Made by a program: the position numbers and the translations under genes. The notes under the pieces are model-generated. The model was not told where the DNA came from. It was given only the letters and a program-made list of their open reading frames with translations, and did no database searches. From positions 1-64,000 of the forward strand of contig NZ_JARFML010000019.1 in the NCBI RefSeq assembly GCF_029167105.1: a DNA stretch of 64,000 nt, written 5' to 3'. This DNA is from Bradyrhizobium yuanmingense (GTDB taxonomy: Bacteria > Pseudomonadota > Alphaproteobacteria > Rhizobiales > Xanthobacteraceae). Numbering within the stretch: position 1 is the stretch's first letter; every line of letters starts with the position of its first letter. This document shows, piece by piece, positions 52,206-61,115 of this stretch.

Positions 52206-52556
52206 ATGACCGACACGATGAAATGCCCGACCTGCAATTCCGAGCACGCCTATCAGGACCGCGATCTCTGGGTCTGCCCGGAATGCGGCCATGAATGGAG
52301 CGGCGCGGCGGACGCTGCCGCGGACACGGCGCAGGATACGGGCGTGCGCGATGCCAACGGCAATGTGCTCGCCGACGGCGACAGCGTCATCGTGATCAAG
52401 GATCTCAAGATCAAGGGCTCGTCCTCGGTCGTCAAGGGCGGCACCAAGGTGCGCAACATCCGCCTGCAGGACGCCAGCGACGGCCACAACATCGCCTGCA
52501 AGATCGACGGCATCGGCGCGATGAATCTGAAGTCGGAGTTCGTGAAGAAGGCGTGA
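52206..52556 (+). CDS. yjdM: YjdM/PhnA-type zinc ribbon protein
   Basis: A 116-residue protein with an N-terminal zinc ribbon (CPTC at about 7-10, CPEC at about 24-27) and a C-terminal beta-rich PhnA domain (DGDSVIVIKDLKIKGSSSVVKGGTKVRNIRL, quoted in part: DGDSVIVIKDLKIKGSSSVV). It was named after a phosphonate operon neighbour, but the role in alkylphosphonate use is unproven. The ATG at 52206 precedes MKCPTC closely, as in the family. Confidence 0.93.
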   Translation: MTDTMKCPTCNSEHAYQDRDLWVCPECGHEWSGAADAAADTAQDTGVRDANGNVLADGDSVIVIKDLKIKGSSSVVKGGTKVRNIRLQDASDGHNIACKIDGIGAMNLKSEFVKKA

Positions 52557-52562
52557 GGTCCG

Positions 52563-53483
52563 CTAGCTTTGCCGCTGCGCCAGGTAGAACCCGCACAGCA
52601 CCGTCACGAGGCCTGCCGTCTGCAGCATCGTCGGCGGCTCGCCAAGCAGCAGCCAGCCGGTGAGCAGCGTCAGCGCCGGCACGCAAGCCGGAAACACCGC
52701 GGCGCGGGCGACGCCGAGACGCTGGACCGAGACGGCGTAGAGATAGAGCGCGGCGGGGCCGGCAAGCACGCCCTGCGCCAGCGCCTGGATGGCGTTCTCG
52801 GTCATGCCGATTGATGCAATGTGCGCGAAGCCGATCGTGGCGACGTAGACCGGCACCAGCAGCAGCGACAGCACGTTGATCACGAGCGCAGCCGACACGG
52901 CCGAGACGCGCCATCGGCGCAGCATCGCGCCGAACCCGGCGAACATGAAGCCGGTGAGCACGAAGATCAGATCGCCCTGCACACCGTCGGTCCCGATATG
53001 CCCGATCGATTCCGCGCCGATCACGCCGAGGCCTCCGACGATGACGAGCGCGCCGGCGAGGCGCGAGGCGGAGATCCGCTCCTTCAGCACCACCGCCGCG
53101 AGCAGGAGGCCGCCGAGCGTCGCGCAAGAGGGCTGGATCACGCTGCCATGGCCGAGCGGGACGAACAGGAAGCCGATATACGAGATCAGCGACATCACGG
53201 GACCGCCGAGCACCATCAGCACGAGCCCCCTGCCCCAGCCGATGCCGCAGAGATCGGAGAGTCCGGCGCGCAACACCAGGGGCAGGAAGGCGATCCCCGA
53301 CCAGACATAGCGATGCACCAGCAGATCGACCGGCGTGAAGCCGGCCTTGAGGCCGTGCCGCGTGGCGGCAAAGCCGAGCGCCCAGAACAGCGCCGCGGCA
53401 AGCCCGCAGGCCACGCCGAGCAGTGCCGGCGCTGCATCGTTCTTCTGAGTGAGAGCGTCGGCGCCGCTCGTCCGCTGATCCAT
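52563..53483 (-). CDS. DMT superfamily (EamA) transporter
   Basis: A 306-residue ten-helix protein with two EamA halves (LAAALFWALGFAATRHGLK, FVLTGFMFAGFGAMLRR). It has the Gly-rich packing and charged loop pattern of drug/metabolite exporters; the substrate is unknown. It lies six bases from the convergent YjdM gene. A shorter N-terminus of about 20 hydrophilic residues precedes the first helix. Confidence 0.86.
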   Translation of the reverse strand: MDQRTSGADALTQKNDAAPALLGVACGLAAALFWALGFAATRHGLKAGFTPVDLLVHRYVWSGIAFLPLVLRAGLSDLCGIGWGRGLVLMVLGGPVMSLISYIGFLFVPLGHGSVIQPSCATLGGLLLAAVVLKERISASRLAGALVIVGGLGVIGAESIGHIGTDGVQGDLIFVLTGFMFAGFGAMLRRWRVSAVSAALVINVLSLLLVPVYVATIGFAHIASIGMTENAIQALAQGVLAGPAALYLYAVSVQRLGVARAAVFPACVPALTLLTGWLLLGEPPTMLQTAGLVTVLCGFYLAQRQS

Positions 53484-53672
53484 GGATCACTCGATATGTC
53501 GGCGCGCCGAGCCGCTCAACCCACGCGGTTGCAGGTCAGGCACGCAGGCATCATCGTGGCGGGCGCTGCGGCCCGCTGCTCGACATGTGCGGCACCGAGC
53601 ACGCGCACCTGAAGCGGCGAAACCGGAAATCCGTTGGCGCCGGCTGCGACGTGGCGCCTCTACAGGAGGTGC

Positions 53673-53876
53673 TCAGCCGCCGAGCACGTTGCCCCAGCCA
53701 TCGAAGAGATAGGTCTTCCAGGCCACGGTTCCATCCGCGCCGGGCCGGCTGGCGCGCCGGTAGTCGTCGGCCTGATCGGCGGTCCAGGTGATGATCGTGT
53801 CGGAGAGACGATCGTGGAGAATGGCGGGCTCGGTGGGGTCGAAGGCGTCCATGGGACGAAGCGAGGGGTGCGTCAT
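53673..53876 (-). CDS. Hypothetical small protein
   Basis: A 67-residue protein (MTHPSLRPMDAFDPTEPAIL at the start, AWKTYLFDGWGNVLGG at the end). The central IITWTADQADDYRRASRPGA is hydrophilic. No family is recognised; the composition is protein-like, and the ATG at 53876 has GGAGG at a good distance. It is transcribed divergently from the M15-like gene. Confidence 0.6.
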   Translation of the reverse strand: MTHPSLRPMDAFDPTEPAILHDRLSDTIITWTADQADDYRRASRPGADGTVAWKTYLFDGWGNVLGG

Positions 53877-54119
53877 GGCGCCTCCAACGCACCAGCAGCA
53901 ACAAAGTTGCGGCAATGGTGAATGGAACCGGGCGTTGCACCTCGGCCACAGTCGCCCCGAAAAGCCCGCACTCCCCGATTTGCGCCATTGCGCCGCCACA
54001 CCGTGGCCCGAACAATCGACGTGCTGCGTGCCTTTCCGTGCAAGACTGTTTCGTCAGACTGTTTGCATCATCACTGTTCGGGCAGGATCGTTCGAGCAGA
54101 CCGTTTGGAGGCAGGGATC
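53877..54119. other. Divergent upstream region with imperfect repeats
   Basis: It contains recurring AGACTGTTT units (AAGACTGTTTCGTCAGACTG near 54042-54061, and CAGACCGTTTGG near 54096-54107). These could be binding sites in the promoter of the downstream gene. Confidence 0.4.
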
Positions 54120-55427
54120 ATGAACGATCGGCGGTCTCTTCTGGTGGCGGTGTCGTGTCCCTCGGCCGTTCTCGCCGGCTGGCTGGCATTGTCTCTCTCC
54201 GCCTATGCGCCTGCGCTCATCGAAAACAGCGCCGCCAATGCGGCCGCGATCATGCGGGCCAAGGATCTCAGCCGCATCGACCTCGCCGACGTGCCGCGCG
54301 CTGCGACCCTTGAGGACCCCGTCGCCTTGGCCGCCGACATCGCGGCCACCGTCACTGCGCTGCCCGACCCTGCCGCGCCGGCAGAGGCAACGCCGGAAGA
54401 GCCCGCCTCCACCATCAAGCTTGCCTCGGCCGACCCGGCGCTGATCCTGCCGGCGGAAGCCGTGCCCGCGCCGCCGATCTTGCCTGAACCGGAGCCCGTC
54501 GTCAGCGAGGTTGCCCCCGCCCCTCTGCCCGAGCCCGTCAAGCTCGCATCCGCCGATCCCACCGAGATCGTGACGACGGACGCCTTGTCCGCCGCGGCGA
54601 TCGCGAGCGGCCCCGTCGCGCCTGCGGGCAAGGCGTCCCCGCCTGCCGACAACATCGCCGTGCTCGACGAATGCTTCGTCATGGAAACCTGCATCGACCG
54701 CTACCTCTGGGCGCTCTATCAGCGCACCGCCAAGGAAGACACGATGAAGGTGCAGGAGCGGCGCGCCGTCACGATCAAGCGCAAGGGCAAGACCGTCACC
54801 GTGATGCGCAGCTTCACCAAGCTGGTCGATCAGGACTTCACCTGGAAGGATCCGCATGCGGCCGAGCGCGCCGGCATGTCGATGATGGACTACGTCATCG
54901 GCGGCATGGACAAGAGCTTCAAGCAGAAGCTGTTCCGCATGATGCTCGCGGCCGAAGCCGCCGGCCTGTCGCCGGGCATCACCAGCGCGTTCCGCGACGA
55001 CTATCGGCAGTCGATCGCGAGCGGCCTGAAGGCCGCCTCCAACCGCTCCTATCACGGCGGCAGCACGCGCGGCGGCTACGGTCACGGCATGGCGGCCGAC
55101 ATCGTGAGCACGCAAGGCAACAGTCGGGCGCAGCGCTGGGTCTCGACTGAGATCCTGTGGAAGTGGGTCGATGCCAACGGCAAGGCGTACGGCATCGGCC
55201 GGCCCTATCTCGGCCGCGATCCGCCGCATGTCGGCCCGATCGACGGCCAGGAATATATCTCGAAGCGCGGCACCTCCGATCGCAAGGACGTTGCCGGCGC
55301 CAAGCCGAAGAAGACGCAGGGCCTCGCGAGCGCCAAGCCGCCGAAGGCTGACGTCGCGCGCGAGCAGAAGGGCCCGGCGGCCAAGCCGCAGAAATCGGCG
55401 CAATCGGCCGGCAAGCGCGCGACCTGA
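54120..55427 (+). CDS. M15-like (VanY/D-Ala-D-Ala carboxypeptidase-type) secreted protein
   Basis: A 435-residue protein. One N-terminal membrane anchor (residues 8-30), a Pro/Ala-rich linker with two KLASADP repeats (about 100-160), then a conserved domain (about 180-380). Its motif GGYGHGMAADIV keeps the H-x6-D zinc-ligand spacing of M15 peptidases, and the downstream PPHVGPIDG offers the third His. FRDDYRQSIASGLKAASNRS is the expected substrate-side helix. The C-terminus is Lys-rich. Function as a peptidoglycan carboxypeptidase is inferred; the enzyme class is widespread in Bradyrhizobium. Confidence 0.75.
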   Translation: MNDRRSLLVAVSCPSAVLAGWLALSLSAYAPALIENSAANAAAIMRAKDLSRIDLADVPRAATLEDPVALAADIAATVTALPDPAAPAEATPEEPASTIKLASADPALILPAEAVPAPPILPEPEPVVSEVAPAPLPEPVKLASADPTEIVTTDALSAAAIASGPVAPAGKASPPADNIAVLDECFVMETCIDRYLWALYQRTAKEDTMKVQERRAVTIKRKGKTVTVMRSFTKLVDQDFTWKDPHAAERAGMSMMDYVIGGMDKSFKQKLFRMMLAAEAAGLSPGITSAFRDDYRQSIASGLKAASNRSYHGGSTRGGYGHGMAADIVSTQGNSRAQRWVSTEILWKWVDANGKAYGIGRPYLGRDPPHVGPIDGQEYISKRGTSDRKDVAGAKPKKTQGLASAKPPKADVAREQKGPAAKPQKSAQSAGKRAT

Positions 55428-55431
55428 CGGT

Positions 55432-56250
55432 TTACGGCTTGCGCTCCGCCATCGGCAGCGGCACCAGCCGCATCTCGGCCGAGCCGGCGTCCTGCGTGCG
55501 CACCAGCACGGCAAAGACCGTGTCGACCGCGCGCCGTACCGCCAACTCCATTGCTTCGCCCTTGGCCAGATGCGCCGCGATCAGCCCGCTGAGGAGGTCG
55601 CCGGTGCCGTAGGGGCGGATCGGCAGGCGCGGCGTCGCAAAGCGCGACAATCGCCCTTCAGTGCACAGGATCGTCTCCACCTGCCCCGCCGCCGTGTCAG
55701 CGAGGGTGCAGCCGGTGGCGACGACGGCGGTGCGGCCTGCCCCTGCCAGCACCGCGCAGGCCGCGCTGAGGCTCTCGGCGTCGGCAATTGCGGCCCCAGA
55801 GAGCAGCTCGAGCTCGAACTGGTTCGGCGTCGTCAGGTTCGCCGCCGGCAGCAACCGGTGGCGGAGCACGTCCAGGATGCCGTCCGCGACATAGACGCGG
55901 CCGTCGTCACCGATCACGGGATCGCAAAGATAGACGAGCTTCCCATTGCGCGTGCGCGCACGCTCGACGAAATCGGCGATCACGGCGGCATTGCCGGGCG
56001 AGCCTAGATAGCCGGTGACGAGCACCGCGGCCTCGTCGACCAGGCCGCGCTCCTCCACGCCCTTGAGGAGATCGGCGACGAGCTCGGTCTCCAGCACCCG
56101 CCCGCGCAGGCTCGGATAGCGCGGATGGTTGGACAGCAGCGTCGTCGGCACCGCAGCGACGTTCACGCCCTCCGCCTGCATGGCATAGGCGGCCGCGCTG
56201 TTGCCGACATGGCCGTGGACCACCTGGCTCTGGATGGAGATGACGAGCAT
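55432..56250 (-). CDS. pdxY: Pyridoxal kinase
   Basis: A 272-residue ribokinase-fold enzyme that phosphorylates pyridoxal in B6 salvage. Motifs are SIQSQVVHGHVGNSAA (substrate-binding N-terminus), CDPVIGDDGRVYVADG, LTTPNQFELELLSG, and RPYGTGDLLSGLIAAHL with the catalytic Asp in GTGD. ATG 56250 gives the family N-terminus MLVISIQSQ; the upstream frame adds seven non-conserved residues. It converges with the M15-like gene four bases away. Confidence 0.92.
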   Translation of the reverse strand: MLVISIQSQVVHGHVGNSAAAYAMQAEGVNVAAVPTTLLSNHPRYPSLRGRVLETELVADLLKGVEERGLVDEAAVLVTGYLGSPGNAAVIADFVERARTRNGKLVYLCDPVIGDDGRVYVADGILDVLRHRLLPAANLTTPNQFELELLSGAAIADAESLSAACAVLAGAGRTAVVATGCTLADTAAGQVETILCTEGRLSRFATPRLPIRPYGTGDLLSGLIAAHLAKGEAMELAVRRAVDTVFAVLVRTQDAGSAEMRLVPLPMAERKP

Positions 56251-56305
56251 GAAAGAGGTCCGTACGGACAAACGTGGGGCGATGCAAGTGTAGCCGGATC
56301 TCGCT

Positions 56306-56938
56306 TCAGCGTCGGGTCAATTCCCCCAGATAGGCGCAGAACATGTCGGCCAGCCCGTCGGCATGGCGCGCAATCTCGGCTTCGCTGCGCGGCGTTTCCG
56401 AAAATCGCTTGCCCACCTCGCTGAGCGTTGTCGTGATCAGTTCGCCAGCGAGGCCGCGCGTCGCGTTGGAAGCTTTGGGCAGCGCCTCTCGCATGAAGGC
56501 ATCGACAATGCCCTTGCTGGCAGCCCGGGCCTCGCGCGCTTCGGGCGCGTCACGATAGAGCGGCGCGGCGTCGTTGAGAGCCGTTCGCATCGCAGCCTCC
56601 TCGCACTCGGAGCGGATGAAGGCATGGACCAGCGCACGCAATCGCGCCGGTGGCGGCTTGGCGCGATCGGCGAGGATACCGCGCAGCAGCTCGCTCGTAT
56701 GCCGCCACTCGTCGCTCTGGAGACGAAACAGGATCGCGGCCTTGTTTGGAAAATATTGATAGAGCGACCCGACGCTCACCCCGGCCCGCTCAGCCACCCG
56801 CGCCGTGGTGAAACGCTGCGCGCCCTCCTTCGCCAGAACCTGAACAGCAGCATCCAGAATGGCCGCCACCAGCTCCGTCGAGCGGGCTTGTTGCGGCTGT
56901 TTTCGTGAGGAAATTGAACGGCTTCGACGGTCGGCCAT
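56306..56938 (-). CDS. TetR/AcrR family transcriptional regulator
   Basis: A 210-residue regulator: basic N-terminus, TetR HTH (about 25-70: ILDAAVQVLAKEGAQRFTTA, VAERAGVSVGSLYQYFPNKA), and an all-helical ligand domain. ATG 56938 is used. It is divergent from an O-methyltransferase gene, with a palindrome between them (56965-56986). TetR regulators often control the divergent neighbour and respond to a small hydrophobic ligand. Confidence 0.92.
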   Translation of the reverse strand: MADRRSRSISSRKQPQQARSTELVAAILDAAVQVLAKEGAQRFTTARVAERAGVSVGSLYQYFPNKAAILFRLQSDEWRHTSELLRGILADRAKPPPARLRALVHAFIRSECEEAAMRTALNDAAPLYRDAPEAREARAASKGIVDAFMREALPKASNATRGLAGELITTTLSEVGKRFSETPRSEAEIARHADGLADMFCAYLGELTRR

Positions 56939-56964
56939 GGCTCGCTTCGGCAATGCGAATAGGA

Positions 56965-56986
56965 AATGCGACGAATTAGTCGTATT
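56965..56986. promoter_or_regulatory. Candidate TetR operator
   Basis: AATGCGACGAATTAGTCGTA plus TT: an inverted repeat with 18 of 22 symmetric positions, centred in the divergent promoter between the TetR gene and the O-methyltransferase start. Size and placement fit a TetR-family operator. Confidence 0.6.
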
Positions 56987-57037
56987 TCAATCGGCGCGCA
57001 AGGACGCGCTTCTTTCGCCAACTCTGGAGACCTTCGA

Positions 57038-57693
57038 ATGACCACCCCGACCATCACGTCGCTTGCGCCGCTACTGGACCGCCTGTTCGGCGAAGCCGAG
57101 GCAGCAAGCGAGGCAACGGAAGCCGCAGTCGCAGATCTGTCCGACGCAGAGCGGGAGCGGATGATGCGGAGCAAGACCGAGTACCGCGATCTCTATGGAC
57201 GCCTGAAGGACGCACCGCTTCCGGTCTCCCGCGAGACCGGAGCGCTGCTCTACATGCTGGCGCGCAGCTCCCGCGCCCGGTCCATTGTCGAGTTCGGCGC
57301 CTCGTTCGGTATCTCGACACTGCACCTCGCCGCGGGCCTGCGCGACAACGGCGGCGGGCGCCTCATCACCAGCGAGTTCGAGCCGTCCAAGGCGGCGCGC
57401 GCGCGAGACAACCTCTCGGCCGGCGGCTTGATCGATCTCGTCGACATTCGCGAAGGCGACGCTCAGCACCGATCTGCCCGATACGATCGATCTCGTACTG
57501 CTTGACGGTGCCAAAGCACTCTACCCCGAGATCCTGGATCTGGTCGAAGGCCGGCTCCGGCCGGGGGCGATCATCGTCGCCGACAACGCCGACGACAGCC
57601 CTGACTATCTGGCGCGGGTGCGCGCGCCCGGCAGCAGCTACATGTCCACGGCCTTTGCCGAAAGACGTCGAGCTCTCGGTGCGGATCAGTTAG
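57038..57693 (+). pseudogene. SAM-dependent O-methyltransferase, two frameshifts
   Basis: From ATG 57038 the frame encodes a class I methyltransferase (RSIVEFGASFGISTLHLAAG is the SAM-binding motif; ITSEFEPSKAARARDNLSAG follows). At about 57461 (after EGDA) the frame is lost: the continuing homologous sequence LSTDLPDTIDLVLLDGAKA is one base over, consistent with loss of two bases. A second shift (one extra base in GAAAGAC, about 57663) restores a frame ending EDVELSVRIS at 57693. The N-terminal part alone ends at 57505. Either a decayed gene or sequencing errors; divergent from the TetR gene. Confidence 0.75.
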
Positions 57694-57862
57694 GGCCGCA
57701 TCAAAGCATCGAGGCATCTCGAGCCGCCGTACGAGCGTCGCGCGGCGGCTTCGCGTTGGCTCGAGCCGAAGTCACCGGGTCCCGTCGGCAATGTCGCAGG
57801 TTCGTCATTCGCACGTGATATTCGCGACAACCGCGCGGTATCTTCATCATGCCGAGAGGCCC

Positions 57863-58207
57863 ATGACCTCCGCCTTCAACGCCTATACGGCTCTCGCCCT
57901 CGCCATCGTGTTCGAGGTCACCGCGTCGGCGTTCCTGCAGCAGTCCGCGCAGTTCACCCGTCCCTGGCCGACGCTGGCGATGGTGCTGTTCTACGTCGCC
58001 TCGTTCTACGCGCTCTCGGTGGCGATCCGGGTGATCCCGTTGAGCATCGCCTATGCGATCTGGGGCGGGGTCGGCATCATCCTGACCGCCACCGTCTCAT
58101 TCGTGCTGTTCCGCCAGATCCTGGACGCCGCAGCCTTCGTCGGCATCGCGCTGATCGTATCAGGGGTGGTGATCATCAACCTGTTCTCGGAGACCACCGT
58201 GCGTTGA
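57863..58207 (+). CDS. Small multidrug resistance (SMR) efflux protein
   Basis: A 114-residue four-helix protein of the SMR family. Conserved elements are FEVTASAFLQQSAQFT with the membrane Glu (about residue 17) used for proton and drug binding, SFYALSVAIRVIPLSIAYAI with the GG(V/I) helix packing motif in IWGGVGIILTA, and IALIVSGVVIINLFS. It exports cationic compounds or guanidinium-type substrates. ATG 57863 fits the usual N-terminus. Confidence 0.92.
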   Translation: MTSAFNAYTALALAIVFEVTASAFLQQSAQFTRPWPTLAMVLFYVASFYALSVAIRVIPLSIAYAIWGGVGIILTATVSFVLFRQILDAAAFVGIALIVSGVVIINLFSETTVR

Positions 58208-58249
58208 TGCGCGCGGTGCCGACTCTGAGCAAGAGGTCGCGCCCCACCA

Positions 58250-58429
58250 TCACGCTGCGGACAGCTGATCGAGCTCGGACGGCGCGTAGGCCTTGCCATC
58301 CTGGTCGGTGACGACCACCCGCCACCCCTCGCTCGCCCACACTTTCGCCTTCGCCACGATGAGCAACCGGCTCTCGCGGGCGAAACTGTACTTTTCGTTG
58401 TCGCGTTCTGCGACCATCTTGTAGGCCAA
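58250..58429 (-). CDS. Hypothetical small protein, about 59 residues
   Basis: A compact basic protein: LAYKMVAERDNEKYSFARES, VAKAKVWASEGWRVVVTDQD and GKAYAPSELDQLSAA. Similar short proteins are common in Bradyrhizobium. The start is a TTG at 58429 with AAGGGG nearby; the longer frame to 58555 has no resemblance. No function is known. Confidence 0.6.
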   Translation of the reverse strand: MAYKMVAERDNEKYSFARESRLLIVAKAKVWASEGWRVVVTDQDGKAYAPSELDQLSAA

Positions 58430-58585
58430 TTCGCATCCCCTTGCGTCGCCCTGCACCCGGCCTTTTCGTGGCAGCGGGCTTTGGCGGCAATTCGCCGGGA
58501 GCGTGGCAATTTGGTGCCATCCACGAGGCCTGTGGCTGGCCCCGTGCCGTCGCAACAGAGCCGATCTCGTTGCCTCGGATCGGCG

Positions 58586-58867
58586 CTAGTGCACGCGGAT
58601 AATATGCGGGCGGCCGAGATTGATCAGGCCCTGCACCGCCGAAAGGCGGTCATTGAGGGCTGCGATGGTGAGCAGCAGATTGTTGCGACGCTCATCGAGT
58701 ATTCCCATTTCTGCGCCCGACAGCTTGGTGCCCGCCCGCTCCTTGTGGATCTCCTCGAGGGATTCGCGCAGTCCGGCAATCAGGCCGGCCAGCTGCTTGG
58801 CCTCCTTGGTCATCGACCGCTTCGCGACATTTTGCTGACGGCGCGTCTCCGCTTGGTTCTGTCTCAT
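58586..58867 (-). CDS. Hypothetical small helical protein
   Basis: A 93-residue soluble, helical protein (EAKQLAGLIAGLRESLEEIH, ILDERRNNLLLTIAALNDRL). No family function is known. The ATG at 58867 is preferred because GGAGG sits six bases upstream; the ATG at 58873 is too close to it. The upstream frame to 58924 lacks a ribosome binding site. Confidence 0.65.
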   Translation of the reverse strand: MRQNQAETRRQQNVAKRSMTKEAKQLAGLIAGLRESLEEIHKERAGTKLSGAEMGILDERRNNLLLTIAALNDRLSAVQGLINLGRPHIIRVH

Positions 58868-58998
58868 CGTCATCCTCCGGTGCCCCGCTGCCCCGAGTGG
58901 ATGCTTACAGCTTTGGATAGACATATTACGATCGATGAAATCTGCCCGCGAAGAACTTTCTTAAATTGTACGCGCACGGAACCCGATCGCGCGGGAGC

Positions 58999-59028
58999 GG
59001 AAAGCCCGGCACCAAGGCCGGGCTTTCG
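58999..59028. terminator. Hairpin terminator next to the monooxygenase gene
   Basis: AAAGCCCGGC and GCCGGGCTTT (59001-59026), 10-bp perfect stem with a six-base loop. The T run is short on both strands. It lies after the end of the leftward monooxygenase gene. Confidence 0.7.
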
Positions 59029-59091
59029 TTGCGGCTAGCCAGAGCTCGGCTGCGGAAACGCGGGCGGAACGGCGCGCGCGCGCTTTCGGCG

Positions 59092-61014
59092 TCAGCTCAC
59101 CGGCAGCATGAAGGCGTCGAAGAACGAGGCCAGCCCGGCAAAATCGTCGAGCGGCAGAACGGTCGCGACATACTGGTCGGGCCGCACCACGACCATGCAG
59201 CCGGCTGTCCGATCGATGCCGCGCATCGTGAAGACGTCGTGGCCGCTCTTGAGATCCGGGCAGAACATCTTCTCGTAGTCGTACAAGCCGTAACGGCCTT
59301 TGCTCGGGAGCAACATCGGCGGCATTGCCTCGATGGCGAGCTCGCGATGGTCCTGCTGAAACACCGCGCGCAGATCGATCACGCTGTCGATGTCAGCTCC
59401 AACAGGCGTATATCGACGGATAGGCGACTTCCGGGACTCCGCGAGGAAATTGCACAAGGCACGAATGGCCGAGCCCGACGCTGCGGGGTTCTCAGCGGGC
59501 GAGAACGCGTAGATGCGGAAGCGGCCATCGGCCCGTGCGGCATGGCCGAGATGCACCGGCTTGGCATCCGCCAGCCGGATCACCGGTGCGGAATGGAAGC
59601 GCGTGCCGATAATGAGGCCCTGCGCGAGGTGCTGATGCGTGGCCGCGCCGGTGAGCATCGACGGCCTGTAATGCGTTGCCGTGCCCGCGGTAAAACGTCC
59701 GTGCCGGACGAAATAGTCCTGCGTTTTGGCGGCATCGGCGCCGCCGGCCTTGGCGGCGGTGGCGAGGATACTCGCCCATTCGCGATCGAAATCGATCAGC
59801 TCCTTCGCGACTGCATGGCGCTCGGCCGAATAGGAATGCAACAGGCTTGGCGCACATTGCCTCCTCAGCACGGCAGCGAGCTTCCAGCCGAGATTGAAGG
59901 CATCCTGCATCGAAACGTTCATGCCCTGCCCGGCCTTCGGGCTGTGGGTGTGGCAGGCATCGCCGGCGATGAAGATGCGCGGCTGGCGCGTCTCGACCTC
60001 GCCCTCCGGCACGTCGTCGAACTTGTCGGTGAGGCGCTGGCCGATTTCGTAGACCGACCACCAGGCGATCTCCTTCACCTCGAGCCGATGCGGCTTCAGG
60101 ACCCGCTGCGCTTTCGCAATCACGTCGGCGGCGGTGATGTTGCGATTGGCGACGCGTTCGCCGACATCGAGCTTGGCGAGCTCGACATAGATGCGGACCA
60201 TGTAGCCGCCTTCGCGCGGGATGATCAGCAGGCTGCCGTCCTTGGCCGACTGGATCAGCGACTTGAAGCGGATGTCCGGAAAATCGGTCACGGCCAGCAC
60301 GTCCATCACGCCCCAGGCGTGGTTGGCGGAATCACCGTGCAGCTCGCGCCCGATCGATTTGCGCACCGTGCTGCGGGCGCCGTCGCAACCGACGACATAG
60401 CGGGCCTTGATCGTCTCGACCTTGCCCTCGTTCGCGGCATCGACGCGTTCGAGGCGCACGGTCACGGCATGATCGTCGGCACCGGCGGCCGGATCGACAT
60501 TCACATCGAGCACGCGCCGGCTGTAATACGGCGCGAGCTTCGCCGGCGACTTGCGCATGACGTCGAGAAAGCAATCATGGACGCGCGCCTGGTTCAGGAT
60601 GAGGTGCGGGAATTCCGACAGCCCGTCCTCGACGTCCTGCACCCGGCCGCTGCGGACGATCTTCTCGGGCGCCGCTTCATCCGGCTTCCAGAACGTGGTC
60701 TCGTTGACCCAACAGGCCTCCTTCAGCACACGCTCGCTGAAGCCATAGGCGTGGAACATCTCCATGGTGCGGCAGGCGATGCCGTCGGCCTGACCGACCA
60801 GCAGGCGGTCCGGCTTCTGCTCGACGATGCACGTCCTGATGTCGGGGAATTGCGCGAGCTGGGCGGCGAGCGTCAGGCCGGCCGGCCCGCAGCCGACGAT
60901 GAGGACATCGACCTTGCCAGGCACGGCGCCCGCCGCTCCCGATGCCTGAACGCGCGCGGCGGGATCGGCGATTTCAGGGTCGCCCGGCTGAAATCCATTG
61001 AGATGGAACTGCAT
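59092..61014 (-). CDS. mobA: FAD-dependent aromatic hydroxylase, 3-hydroxybenzoate 4-monooxygenase-like
   Basis: A 640-residue flavoprotein monooxygenase of the phenol hydroxylase/MobA group. The Rossmann motif VLIVGCGPAGLTLAAQLAQF lies at about 38-57, the ring-contact loop around QADGIACRTMEMFHAYGF, the DG motif in VVGCDGARSTVRKSIGREL, and the GD motif in IFIAGDACHTHSPKAGQGMN; a thioredoxin-like C-terminal domain follows. Such enzymes hydroxylate phenolics using NAD(P)H and O2, feeding protocatechuate or similar catabolism. The gene symbol rests on the class and the divergent MarR gene; the substrate is not proven. The ATG at 61014 has GAGAGG upstream. Confidence 0.82.
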   Translation of the reverse strand: MQFHLNGFQPGDPEIADPAARVQASGAAGAVPGKVDVLIVGCGPAGLTLAAQLAQFPDIRTCIVEQKPDRLLVGQADGIACRTMEMFHAYGFSERVLKEACWVNETTFWKPDEAAPEKIVRSGRVQDVEDGLSEFPHLILNQARVHDCFLDVMRKSPAKLAPYYSRRVLDVNVDPAAGADDHAVTVRLERVDAANEGKVETIKARYVVGCDGARSTVRKSIGRELHGDSANHAWGVMDVLAVTDFPDIRFKSLIQSAKDGSLLIIPREGGYMVRIYVELAKLDVGERVANRNITAADVIAKAQRVLKPHRLEVKEIAWWSVYEIGQRLTDKFDDVPEGEVETRQPRIFIAGDACHTHSPKAGQGMNVSMQDAFNLGWKLAAVLRRQCAPSLLHSYSAERHAVAKELIDFDREWASILATAAKAGGADAAKTQDYFVRHGRFTAGTATHYRPSMLTGAATHQHLAQGLIIGTRFHSAPVIRLADAKPVHLGHAARADGRFRIYAFSPAENPAASGSAIRALCNFLAESRKSPIRRYTPVGADIDSVIDLRAVFQQDHRELAIEAMPPMLLPSKGRYGLYDYEKMFCPDLKSGHDVFTMRGIDRTAGCMVVVRPDQYVATVLPLDDFAGLASFFDAFMLPVS

Positions 61015-61052
61015 GAGCACCTCTCCCGCCAAATTCTGCTTGGTTATTGCTC

Positions 61053-61075
61053 AGTATGCTGATTATCAGTATACT
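61053..61075. promoter_or_regulatory. Candidate MarR operator
   Basis: A 23-base near-perfect palindrome (AGTATGCTGAT, T, ATCAGTATACT) lies in the 101-base gap between the monooxygenase and MarR starts. Only one symmetric pair is unmatched. Size and position match MarR-family operators. Confidence 0.75.
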
Positions 61076-61115
61076 TGTCAATGATCCGCACCGCTCTGCC
61101 CCGGAGGAGATTTCG

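Noticed and set aside
58966..61062. Plus-strand open frame of 698 codons antisense to the monooxygenase
   Set aside because: Shadow frame lacking a plausible start or domain.
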